The notes beneath the pieces are model-generated. The model did no database searches and had not been told where the DNA came from. It was given only the letters and a program-made list of their open reading frames with translations. Below are positions 52,789-60,809 of a DNA stretch of 64,000 nt, in pieces; positions within the stretch are counted from its first letter, which is position 1, and every line of letters starts with the position of its first letter. Source of the stretch: Paenibacillus sp. KS-LC4 (GTDB taxonomy: Bacteria > Bacillota > Bacilli > Paenibacillales > Paenibacillaceae); NCBI RefSeq assembly GCF_036894955.1, contig NZ_CP145905.1, positions 937,501 to 1,001,500 on the forward strand. Reading direction: 5' to 3'. Position numbers and translations under genes: made by a program.

Positions 52789-53772
52789 ATGGAACAAACG
52801 ACGGGAAATAAAGGGACAGCGTCTGCTCCCCAGCAGGCTAAGCAGGCTGCCAAATCTAATGTGAGAAAGAAACAGTTCAAGCGCTATTTGCCTTTGTTTT
52901 TAATGATGCTTCCGGGGCTGGCGTATTTGATCATTAACAATTATGCACCGATGTTTGGCCTCATTATCGCCTTCAAAAACATCAATTTTACCCAAGGAAT
53001 TTGGGGCAGTGATTGGATTGGGCTGCAAAACTTCGAATATTTGTTCAAAACGACAGATGCCTACATCATTACGCGAAATACGATTTTGTATAACGGTGGA
53101 TTTATTATTTTGAACTTGGTCATTGCGGTAGGGATAGCGATTTTGCTCAATGAAATTCGCAGTAAAATTATGGCCCGCTTTTATCAAAGCGTCGTGCTGC
53201 TGCCCTTTCTCATTTCCATGGTTATTGTCAGCTATTTGGTTTATGCGGTTCTCAGCATAGAAACGGGCTTTATGAACAAGACCGTGCTTCCGCTGCTGGG
53301 ACTTGACGCCATTTCTTGGTACAGCGAGGCGCAATATTGGCCGTACATTTTGACAATTGTGCATATTTGGAAAAGCGTTGGCTTCTACTGCGTCGTGTAT
53401 TTGGCAGCCATTATCGGAATTGATCAGGAATATTATGAGGCGGCAACGCTCGATGGCGCATCCAAATGGCAGCAAATTAAGTCGATTACGCTGCCGCTCA
53501 TTTCGCCAGTCATTACGATGATGACCTTGCTTGCAATCGGCCGGATTTTTTACTCCGACTTCGGCTTGTTCTATCAGGTTCCGATGGATGCGGGCGCGCT
53601 TAGCGATACGACAAACGTTATTGACACTTACGTCTATCGCGGCTTGATGCAGCTTGGTGATATTGGGATGTCCTCTGCGGCAGGCTTATATCAATCCTTG
53701 GTCGGCTTCATTCTAGTTCTGCTCGCGAATTACATTGTACGCAAAATCAACAAAGACAACGCATTATTCTAA
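52789..53772 (+). CDS. LplB-type sugar ABC transporter permease
   Basis: 327-residue membrane protein with six helices and EAA loop (YYEAATLDGASKWQQIKSI). The LplB family stretch PMFGLIIAFKNINF and FKTTDAYIITRNTILYN are visible; it ends VRKINKDNALF, the usual C-terminus. Start at 52789 after GAAGGGG. It lacks a neighbouring binding protein; the matching one is most likely the lipoprotein at 44342, separated from it by the diaminopropionate/LysR block. Confidence 0.95.
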   Translation: MEQTTGNKGTASAPQQAKQAAKSNVRKKQFKRYLPLFLMMLPGLAYLIINNYAPMFGLIIAFKNINFTQGIWGSDWIGLQNFEYLFKTTDAYIITRNTILYNGGFIILNLVIAVGIAILLNEIRSKIMARFYQSVVLLPFLISMVIVSYLVYAVLSIETGFMNKTVLPLLGLDAISWYSEAQYWPYILTIVHIWKSVGFYCVVYLAAIIGIDQEYYEAATLDGASKWQQIKSITLPLISPVITMMTLLAIGRIFYSDFGLFYQVPMDAGALSDTTNVIDTYVYRGLMQLGDIGMSSAAGLYQSLVGFILVLLANYIVRKINKDNALF

Positions 53773-53784
53773 GGAGTGAATGAA

Positions 53785-54672
53785 ATGACGCATGAAAATA
53801 AATTATGGCAGTGGTCAGCCAATATATTTATGATGGCCGTATCCATCGCTTGCCTGCTGCCCTTCGCTTTGCTGGTTATATCCTCTTTCACCGATGAGCA
53901 GGCGATTATCAGCAATGGCTATTCTTTTTTCCCAGAGCAGTTCAGCTTGAGTGCTTATCGTTATTTGCTTGATCAATCGCAGGAGCTGCTGCGGGCTTAT
54001 GGCATTACGGTTTTGGTTACGGTTCTTGGTACGACGGTAAGCTTGGTCATTACATCCATGCTAGCTTATCCGCTGTCGAGAAGAGATATTCCGCTTCGCA
54101 ACCCACTGGCGTTTTTCGTCTTTTTCACGATGCTGTTCAACGGTGGGCTTGTGCCAACCTACTTGATTTATACGCAATATCTCGATATTAAAAATACGAT
54201 CTGGGCGCTTATTATTCCAGGTCTTCTGATGAACGGCTTTAACGTTATGCTTATGCGCACGTTTTTCATTACGTCCATTCCGGTTCCGATTTTGGAGTCG
54301 GCTTACATTGATGGGGCAACTGAATTTAGAACGTTCCGTTCAATCGTGCTGCCGCTGTCGCTGCCGATTTTGGCAACGATTGGCTTGTTTCAGACGATTG
54401 GCTATTGGAATGACTGGTTTAATGGGCTCGTTTATTTAACAGATCCGAAGCTGTTCAGCATCCAGAACATTTTGAACCGAATATTGACGGACATTCAGTT
54501 TCTGTCGAACAGCGGCCTTGGCTCGAATGCGGGTCAAAGCATGGCCAAAATGCCGAGCGGCACCGTACGGATGGCGATTGCAGTAGTCGGCGTTATCCCG
54601 ATTCTAGTCGCTTATCCATTTTTCCAGAAATATTTCGTTAAAGGGATTACGATAGGTGCAGTAAAAGGATAG
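53785..54672 (+). CDS. LplC/YtcP-type sugar ABC transporter permease
   Basis: 295-residue second channel subunit with six helices, the family stretch NGYSFFPEQFSLSAYRYLL and EAA-like loop around ESAYIDGATEFRTFRSIVLP; ends KYFVKGITIGAVKG, diagnostic for this family. ATG at 53785 after AAGGAG. 12 bases behind LplB-type gene. Confidence 0.95.
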   Translation: MTHENKLWQWSANIFMMAVSIACLLPFALLVISSFTDEQAIISNGYSFFPEQFSLSAYRYLLDQSQELLRAYGITVLVTVLGTTVSLVITSMLAYPLSRRDIPLRNPLAFFVFFTMLFNGGLVPTYLIYTQYLDIKNTIWALIIPGLLMNGFNVMLMRTFFITSIPVPILESAYIDGATEFRTFRSIVLPLSLPILATIGLFQTIGYWNDWFNGLVYLTDPKLFSIQNILNRILTDIQFLSNSGLGSNAGQSMAKMPSGTVRMAIAVVGVIPILVAYPFFQKYFVKGITIGAVKG

Positions 54673-54685
54673 GAGGGCGAAGTTA

Positions 54686-57325
54686 ATGGCTGAACGCTTA
54701 CGTCAAGTACTGGCAGGCGAGGAAGAAAACTATATTATGCCGTTGCTATGGCAAAGGGGAGAAGAGGAAGGGCAGATTCGCGAGGAAATGGAGCGAATTT
54801 ATGCTTCCGGCATCAAGGCGGTCATCGTGGAATCGCGTCCTCACCCGGATATGCTTGGCGCAGGCTGGTGGCGGGATATTGATATTATTATGGACGAGGC
54901 GCGTTGCCGCGGCATGAAGGTATGGTTTTTTGATGATGACCATTTTCCGACGGGACATGCGGCAGGCAAGCTGAAGGATGCTCCGTCCGAGCTGCGCCGA
55001 ACCTATTTGGCGGAGCGGCACATTGATGCGGTCGGCCCGGCGCCGCAAGCCTCCTTTCTGCTGAATACGCTGCTCCAGGCGGGCGATAAGCTGGTTGCAG
55101 CTGTGGCGGTTAAGCGCGGAGGAAAGTCAGGGGTTGCTGGTGCTGAGCAGCTTAGCGGATTCATTGAGCTGACCGCAAGCGTGCAAAACAATGTGCTTTA
55201 CTGGGATATTCCCGAGGGCTTCTGGCGCATCTTCGTCCTGATTGAGACGGCGGAGGGTGCGGAGGAAGCGAAACGGAACTATATTAATCCGATTGTGCCG
55301 GAATCCACACAGGTGTTAATCGACGCGATTTATGAGGGCTATTACGAGCGGTATCGGGATGACTTTGGCAAAACGCTGGCTGGTTTTTTCTCCGATGAGC
55401 CGGGCTTCTATAACGATAAAACGACGTTTGATTTCAATTCCAGACTAGGCAAAAAGGGCATCGTCCTGCCTTGGCGACACGATATGCTGGAGCTGCTGTC
55501 CGCCGAGTTCGGGCAGCCCGTTGCGGCATTGCTGCCGCTGCTGTGGTACGAGGGCGGCGAGCAGACGGAGGCGCTGCGCTATACGTTCATGAATATGGTC
55601 AGCAAGCTGTATGCCGAGCATTTCAGCGGCAAGCTGGGCGACTGGTGCCGCGAGCGCGGCGTGGAATATATCGGACATATCATTGAAGATAACAATGTGC
55701 ATGCGCGGCTCGGCTGCGGGCCGGGACATTTTTTCCGTTCGATGTGGGGTCAGGACATGGCTGGCATTGATGTCGTGCTTCATCAAATTATGCCTGGCTT
55801 TGACGAGGTGCCGTTTACGTGGATTGCCGGAGAAACGGACAGCGAGTTTTTTCATTATGCCCTAGCGAAGCTTGGTTCATCTCTGGCTCATATCGATCCG
55901 AAGAAAAAGGGCCGGGCGATGTGCGAGGTATTCGGCGCTTACGGCTGGAGCGAAGGCCTCAAGCTTATGAAATGGTTGACCGACCATATGCTCGTTCGCG
56001 GCATTAACTATTTCGTCCCCCACGCCTTTTCGCAAAAACAATTCCCGGATGCCGACTGCCCGCCGCATTTGTATGCACGCGGCGAAAATCCGCAATACCG
56101 CTATTATCGCCAGCTTAATGATTACACGAACCGCATCAGCCATCTGCTGAATGGAGGGCGCCATTATGCAACGGCGGCGGTGCTTTACCATGCGGAGGCG
56201 GAGTGGTCAGGCGCCGAGGCGATGCTGATTCAGAAGCCGATTAAGGCGCTGATGCAGGCGCAAATTGATTGCGACGTTATACCGGCAGATGTTCTTCTGG
56301 CGGCTGGAGCGTACGCGGTGAAGGACGGTCAGCTGCTTGTGAGCAATGAGGCGTATCAATGCCTCATCGTACCCTATGCTGAGGCGCTGCCAGCAGTGCT
56401 CGTGGAGCAGCTTGCCGAGCTGGCGGAGGCAGGGCTGAAGGTGCTGTTTGTAGACGGGCTGCCTGCCCGCACGCTTGAGGGCGGCGAAGCGGTGGAGCTT
56501 AAGCGTCTGAAAGCGCTGGAGTATGTATGGTCTGTGCCGCTTGCTGAGCTTGCAGCGAAGCTGCGGGGAGCAGGCATGTATGATATTGAGACGGCGGATG
56601 CCGCGCCGTATTTGCGCTATTACCATTATGGGCATTCAGACAGCGATGTATATTTCTTTTTTAACGAGCATCCTTATGAGACGGTGGATACGGTTGTCAG
56701 CCTCCAAGCCTCCGCTCGGATGATGATTTATAACGCCTTTGACAATCAGCTGAGCGAGGCTAGCGTTGAGCAGGCTGATGGGGTGAGCCGCTTGAGGGTA
56801 AGGCTAAGCGCCTACGAAACTTTAATCGTGCTGTCGGGAGAAGCGCTGCCGCAACTGACGGTGCAGACGCTGCCCGGTTGTACAGCATGTGTGCCAGTAG
56901 AGCTATCTGGCGAATGGACGGTTTCAACCGCTGCGTCTCTGCAATATCCGGTATTTGAAAGCTATGGCAAGCTGAGCGAGCTGGAAAATATCAATGCCCC
57001 GCACCTGCTGCCCGATTTCACCGGAACGATTCGCTATGAGCTTGCCTTCGATTGGAAGGGAGTGGACGAGCCGTTGTACTTGGATTTGGGTGCTGCGTTT
57101 GAAACAGCCGAGGCATCGGTGAATGGCTTAAAGCTAGGTACGGCGATTGCGCCGCCTTATCGCTTTGCAGCTGGCGAGGCTATTCGGCCGGGAACGAACC
57201 AGCTCGTCGTTGAAGTGACCAATACGCTGGGCAAGCAGCAAAAGGATTTCTTCTCGCGTTACATGCAGCAGGAGCCAGGCGGTTTAATGGGGCCGGTGCG
57301 GCTGCTTGTAAAGTCGAAGGACTAA
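54686..57325 (+). CDS. Large glycosyl hydrolase, GH106-like
   Basis: 879-residue cytosolic protein without signal peptide. The N-terminal barrel (MPLLWQRGEEEGQIREEMER, VWFFDDDHFPTGHAAGKLKD) and long central part (FFSDEPGFYN with acidic residues, YIGHIIEDNN, EVFGAYGWSEGLKLMKWLTD) resemble GH106 alpha-L-rhamnosidase-like enzymes; the C-terminus holds a galactose-binding-like beta sandwich (ASVNGLKLGT, TNQLVVEVTNTLGKQ). AGGAGGG site, 13 bases after the permease stop, so it acts on imported oligosaccharides. The stop codon lies inside a 7-bp tandem array. Exact specificity unsure. Confidence 0.75.
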   Translation: MAERLRQVLAGEEENYIMPLLWQRGEEEGQIREEMERIYASGIKAVIVESRPHPDMLGAGWWRDIDIIMDEARCRGMKVWFFDDDHFPTGHAAGKLKDAPSELRRTYLAERHIDAVGPAPQASFLLNTLLQAGDKLVAAVAVKRGGKSGVAGAEQLSGFIELTASVQNNVLYWDIPEGFWRIFVLIETAEGAEEAKRNYINPIVPESTQVLIDAIYEGYYERYRDDFGKTLAGFFSDEPGFYNDKTTFDFNSRLGKKGIVLPWRHDMLELLSAEFGQPVAALLPLLWYEGGEQTEALRYTFMNMVSKLYAEHFSGKLGDWCRERGVEYIGHIIEDNNVHARLGCGPGHFFRSMWGQDMAGIDVVLHQIMPGFDEVPFTWIAGETDSEFFHYALAKLGSSLAHIDPKKKGRAMCEVFGAYGWSEGLKLMKWLTDHMLVRGINYFVPHAFSQKQFPDADCPPHLYARGENPQYRYYRQLNDYTNRISHLLNGGRHYATAAVLYHAEAEWSGAEAMLIQKPIKALMQAQIDCDVIPADVLLAAGAYAVKDGQLLVSNEAYQCLIVPYAEALPAVLVEQLAELAEAGLKVLFVDGLPARTLEGGEAVELKRLKALEYVWSVPLAELAAKLRGAGMYDIETADAAPYLRYYHYGHSDSDVYFFFNEHPYETVDTVVSLQASARMMIYNAFDNQLSEASVEQADGVSRLRVRLSAYETLIVLSGEALPQLTVQTLPGCTACVPVELSGEWTVSTAASLQYPVFESYGKLSELENINAPHLLPDFTGTIRYELAFDWKGVDEPLYLDLGAAFETAEASVNGLKLGTAIAPPYRFAAGEAIRPGTNQLVVEVTNTLGKQQKDFFSRYMQQEPGGLMGPVRLLVKSKD

Positions 57326-57386
57326 GGACTAAGGACTAAGGACTAAGTGCAAAGTGCAAAGTGCAAAGTGCAAAGTGCTAAGAACT
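57317..57386. repeat. Heptanucleotide tandem array
   Basis: Ten 7-base units in unbroken register: AAGGACT four times, AAGTGCA four times, AAGTGCT, AAGAACT. The stop codon of the GH106-like gene lies in the first unit. Confidence 0.95.
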
Positions 57387-57519
57387 ATTAATAAAGGGAA
57401 AAGAAGCGGCTGAAAATAGAAAGCATTTAAATGGAAGCGTGGTGAAAATGGTGGAGTAAGGCTCCTTTTTTCTCCGCGCTTCTATACGTTGACGGTTGAA
57501 ACGGAAGGGGGTAGACGCA

Positions 57520-59061
57520 ATGAAGCAAATCCCTCATTTGGTGAGCGAGAATGGTATAGCCACCTTGTACGTAAATGGTGAGCCATACCTTGCGCTAGGC
57601 GGGGAAATTCATAATTCCAGCGCTTCAAATCTTGCTTATATGCAGGAGAAGGTGTGGCCGGAGGTTCGCAAGCTGAATTTAAATACAATTATTGCTCCAG
57701 TATATTGGGAATTAATCGAGCAAGAGCAGGGAGTGTTTGATTTTTCACTCGTAGAAGGTTTAATTGAGCAGGCTCGTGCAGAAAATATTCGTTTAGTGCT
57801 GCTTTGGTTCGGCTTATGGAAAAACGGTAAGTCCAGCTACGTGCCGAGCTGGGTAAAACGGGACTATGTGACGTATTTCCGTGCCACATATGCCGATGGT
57901 TCGCCCTCGGATACGATTTCTCCGCTATGTGAAGCGGCGGTAACGGCGGATGCGGCAGCCTTCGAACGCTTGATGGCGTTTCTTAAAGTGTTTGATGAGG
58001 GAAATCACACCGTTATTATGCTGCAGGTGGAAAACGAAATCGGCTTTCTAGGCAGTGATCGGGATTATTCAGCAGCGGCGAATGCTGTATTCGAAGCAGC
58101 AGTACCTCAGCAGGTAGCTGACGCTTATGGCGTACAAGGCTGCTGGGTGCAGGCCTTTGGAATGGATGCGGGCGAATGGTTCATGGCTTACCATTATGCG
58201 CTGGCGGTTGAACGTATTGCGAGCACTGGCAGTAAGTCCTATCCGCTGCCGATGTTCGTCAATGCATGGCTGGAGCAATATCCATGGCGTGCAGGCACGT
58301 ATCCGAGCGGCGGGCCAATTGCCAAGGTGCTGAAAATGTGGAAGCTTGCAGCACCGACCCTATGCCTATATGCTCCTGATATTTATTTGCCTAGCTTCGC
58401 GGACGTTTGTATGGAATACACGCAGGATGGCAACCCGCTGTTTATTCCTGAGGCGCGGCGAGACGTCTCATCGGCGGCCAATGTGTTTTACGCCATGGGC
58501 AAGCATGATGCATTAGGCTTTGCGCCGTTCGGTATAGAAGGATTTTTTCCTGAGGAAGCTGAAGGCGGCGGGCCAGATTTCAGTATTATGATGGCGCTGA
58601 ATATTGATTTTTCCGGGTTTATCGTAAATGGAACAGGCCCGTACCTTGCAGCAAGCTATAAGCTGCTCGGAGGAATGCTGGGGCTGATCGGGCAAAAACG
58701 CGGTACGGGAAAAATGACCGGTTTTCTCCAGCAAAACGATGGCGGCTGTATTCTCCCCTTCCCGCATTACGATGTGAAGCTATCTTATAAACGGGCAGTG
58801 GAAGGGACGCCTCCGGCAGGCGGGCTCGTCATTGAGCTGTCCGATGACCGATTTATTTTCGCCGGAATCGGCTTTTCGGTGGAACTGCTGCCCAAGCAGG
58901 GTGAACGCGCTAAGGTCGGCTTGATCCGCGTGGAGGAAGGAGCATTCGAGCAAAATGTGTGGGTGCGGGGACGAGTGCTAAACGGCGATGAGTCTGCGTA
59001 TCGCATTGCGGTGGGCGATTACGCCTCTGCTCTTTATATTGAGGCTTACAAATACGAATAA
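57520..59061 (+). CDS. GH35-like beta-galactosidase family protein
   Basis: 513-residue cytosolic glycoside hydrolase. N-terminal LYVNGEPYLALGGEIHNSSA and VYWELIEQEQGVFDFSLVEG are typical of GH35/GH42-type barrels. Acid/base Glu in LQVENEIGFLG near residue 175 and likely nucleophile Glu in PLFIPEARRD near 317. The C-terminal domain (PHYDVKLSYKR, IELSDDRFIFAGIGFSVELL) fits DUF5597. Start at 57520 after GAAGGGGG; a T-run stem GGAG-CTCC lies 50 bases upstream. Part of the same locus; beta-galactan or arabinogalactan side chains are plausible substrates. Confidence 0.85.
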   Translation: MKQIPHLVSENGIATLYVNGEPYLALGGEIHNSSASNLAYMQEKVWPEVRKLNLNTIIAPVYWELIEQEQGVFDFSLVEGLIEQARAENIRLVLLWFGLWKNGKSSYVPSWVKRDYVTYFRATYADGSPSDTISPLCEAAVTADAAAFERLMAFLKVFDEGNHTVIMLQVENEIGFLGSDRDYSAAANAVFEAAVPQQVADAYGVQGCWVQAFGMDAGEWFMAYHYALAVERIASTGSKSYPLPMFVNAWLEQYPWRAGTYPSGGPIAKVLKMWKLAAPTLCLYAPDIYLPSFADVCMEYTQDGNPLFIPEARRDVSSAANVFYAMGKHDALGFAPFGIEGFFPEEAEGGGPDFSIMMALNIDFSGFIVNGTGPYLAASYKLLGGMLGLIGQKRGTGKMTGFLQQNDGGCILPFPHYDVKLSYKRAVEGTPPAGGLVIELSDDRFIFAGIGFSVELLPKQGERAKVGLIRVEEGAFEQNVWVRGRVLNGDESAYRIAVGDYASALYIEAYKYE

Positions 59062-59090
59062 TAGTCGCGGCTGTGTCTACAAGCTGGGGT

Positions 59091-59139
59091 TTACACGTAG
59101 TACCTTATACTTTGTACCTTACACGTAGAACCTTGCACA
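59091..59139. repeat. Second heptanucleotide array
   Basis: Seven 7-base units in register (TTACACG, TAGTACC, TTATACT, TTGTACC, TTACACG, TAGAACC, TTGCACA). Units resemble the reverse complement of the array at 57317, so the GH35-like gene is flanked by arrays in opposite orientation. Confidence 0.75.
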
Positions 59140-59201
59140 AAGCCAGACTTTGTGGACACAGCAGCAGCTATTACTTCCCGAACAAGGGTTGTGGCATCGG
59201 C

Positions 59202-59336
59202 TGCGGACTCAGAAGCCGCTAATGTGCTGGAAATAGCCATTTTGACAGGATAAATACGGTCATAACGGATCTCCTGTCCGCGTGCGACCTAAAAGCGGGT
59301 CAAGAGTCAAAATAGCGGAAACTCAGTCCTCCAAAA
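59202..59336 (+). repeat. Dispersed intergenic repeat, copy 2
   Basis: Matches the reverse complement of 20462-20596 in blocks (GCGGACTCAG, AACGGATCTCCTGTCCGC, ATAGCGG, CTCAGTCCTCCAAA). The 421-base gap between the GH35-like and LacI genes contains only repeats and a terminator. Confidence 0.7.
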
Positions 59337-59350
59337 AAGAGGGGCGACCC

Positions 59351-59395
59351 GAGTACCCCGAGTACCCCGAGTGCCCAGAGTGCTTCGTGTGCTCC
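59351..59395. repeat. 9-bp tandem repeat
   Basis: GAGTACCCC twice, then GAGTGCCCA, GAGTGCTTC and GTGTGCTCC: five degenerate 9-base units in register. Confidence 0.75.
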
Positions 59396-59433
59396 GTTTA
59401 CACAAGGCAGCGCGGTCACCGTAATCATCCTAA

Positions 59434-59480
59434 AATAGCCCCTCCTGGCTCTCGCTTTGTGCAGTCCTGGAAGGGCTATT
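59434..59480 (-). terminator. Terminator of the LacI-type gene
   Basis: Stem AATAGCCCCTCCTGG with CCTGGAAGGGCTATT (one mismatch) ending three bases from the stop of the minus-strand gene; TTTTA follows on that strand. Confidence 0.7.
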
Positions 59481-59482
59481 CG

Positions 59483-60526
59483 TCATTGATTAGCTGGTGC
59501 GCTGGATGAGTGGCGGACGATAAACTGCGTGTCGACGGCTATTTTGGTTTTGACCTCATGGTCCTGCTCAATGGCCTCAATCGCTAAATCAACGGCTAGA
59601 TGGGCCATGCGTTCTTTCTCAACATGAACGGTCGTGAGCTCCGGTGAAACAATACGCGCCTCCGAAATGTTGTCGAAGCCAACGACGGAGGTGTCCTCGG
59701 GAACGCTGAACCCAAGGTCGGTCAGCGTCTTAATGGCGCTGATTGCGATATAGTCGCATTCGCAGAAAAAGGCGGTCGGCAGCTTGCGTCCGGCAGCTTG
59801 ATTGGCGGCGAGCTGATGCTTCAGCTCCTCCTGAAATGACGTTATCGTCGGGGCTACCGAGAAAATATCCTCCTCGTCGATTGACAGTCCCCGCTCCTCT
59901 AAGGCGGCCATAAACCCTTTGCGCCGATCCTCAAAATTGCTGATCCGCACATTGGAGGCCAAATAGCCGATATGCTTATGGCCAAGCTCGCATAAATGCT
60001 CGCCCGCCTGATAACCGCCCATCACATTGTTGATCGCAATGAAATGGACGGGAAGCGTTTCAAAGCATGTATCGAGCACAACGAGCTGTGCCGGCAAGCT
60101 TTCAGCCAAGCTTGCAATTTGCGCCCTATCAAGGTTTGTACCGAGCAAAATGACGCCATCACTGCGGATATCCTCCGCCAAGGCATGGCTGTCACTGGAA
60201 AAAGCGTTTACGTCAATCGACGTAAACAGCAGCGAATACCCCTTGGCCCGGCAACGCACCTCTATATAATGAATAAGCTCGCGGAAAAAAGGCTGTTGAT
60301 AATATTGTTCCAGCACGATGCCGGAATTGGCTAATACGAGAAAGGTCAGCGATCTGCTGGCGGCTTCCGGCTGGGCGGCACGCGTTTTGGGCAAGTAACC
60401 ATTGTCCTTGGCCACCTGCAAAATACGCTCGCGGGTTTCTTGTCCAATGCCCGGCTTGCCGCTGAAGGCAAGCGAAACGGCTGATTTAGATACGCCAGCA
60501 AGGGCAGCGATGTCTTCCATTTTCAC
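59483..60526 (-). CDS. LacI-family transcriptional regulator
   Basis: 347-residue regulator. N-terminal LacI HTH (MEDIAALAGVSKSAVSLAFS) with hinge region, then a ribose-binding-like effector domain (SLTFLVLANSGIVLEQYY, NVMGGYQAGEHLCELGHKHI, VVGFDNISEARIVSPELTTV). GTG at 60526 or ATG at 60520 is the start; frame further upstream has no HTH relevance. Divergent from the DUF5060/DUF4038-type hydrolase. A dense set of TTTAGT half-sites lies between the two genes and is the probable operator region. Confidence 0.93.
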   Translation of the reverse strand: MKMEDIAALAGVSKSAVSLAFSGKPGIGQETRERILQVAKDNGYLPKTRAAQPEAASRSLTFLVLANSGIVLEQYYQQPFFRELIHYIEVRCRAKGYSLLFTSIDVNAFSSDSHALAEDIRSDGVILLGTNLDRAQIASLAESLPAQLVVLDTCFETLPVHFIAINNVMGGYQAGEHLCELGHKHIGYLASNVRISNFEDRRKGFMAALEERGLSIDEEDIFSVAPTITSFQEELKHQLAANQAAGRKLPTAFFCECDYIAISAIKTLTDLGFSVPEDTSVVGFDNISEARIVSPELTTVHVEKERMAHLAVDLAIEAIEQDHEVKTKIAVDTQFIVRHSSSAPANQ

Positions 60527-60616
60527 AATAAGTGTTTCTCCCTTCGAGCTTGCAGCCAAATGTTTAGTAAGTTTAGTGTATATCCAGCAGACATTAAAAG
60601 CAATGGACAATCGTAG

Positions 60617-60649
60617 TTTAGCTAAATAATTTAGTTAATATACTAAATT
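60617..60649. promoter_or_regulatory. LacI-type operator pair near the regulator gene
   Basis: TTTAGCTAAA (60617-60626, perfect palindrome) and AATTTAGT-N6-ACTAAATT (60628-60649). Two more TTTAGT copies lie at 60563 and 60572. Likely autoregulatory. Confidence 0.6.
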
Positions 60650-60674
60650 GAAGCGTTTTATTTATATAAACTTA

Positions 60675-60703
60675 TTGACTCAAAGCCTTTTTACTGCTAA
60701 ATT
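60675..60703 (+). promoter_or_regulatory. Candidate promoter of the DUF5060/DUF4038-type gene
   Basis: TTGACT (60675-60680), 17-base spacer, TAAATT (60698-60703). Operators lie directly downstream. Confidence 0.45.
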
Positions 60704-60736
60704 AGGGGTATGAATGCAGGGAAAGTCCATCAATAG

Positions 60737-60769
60737 TTTAGTGATTAGTTTAGTTGATTCAACTAAACT
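60737..60769. promoter_or_regulatory. LacI-type operator, perfect 23-base palindrome
   Basis: TTTAGT at 60737 and a perfect odd palindrome 60747-60769 with 11-base arms AGTTTAGTTGA / TCAACTAAACT around T60758. Placed between promoter and gene, suited to repression. Confidence 0.75.
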
Positions 60770-60809
60770 TTTATTAGACAAAAGCAGCAGCCAATAGGAG
60801 GATGCGAAG

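Noticed and set aside
57317-57386. CRISPR-like or protein-coding repeat
   Set aside because: Units are only 7 bases without spacers; it is a simple tandem array.
59282-59509. 75-codon frame containing EYP/ECP triplets
   Set aside because: It is created by the 9-base tandem repeat, with no ribosome site and an overlap with the dispersed repeat and a terminator.
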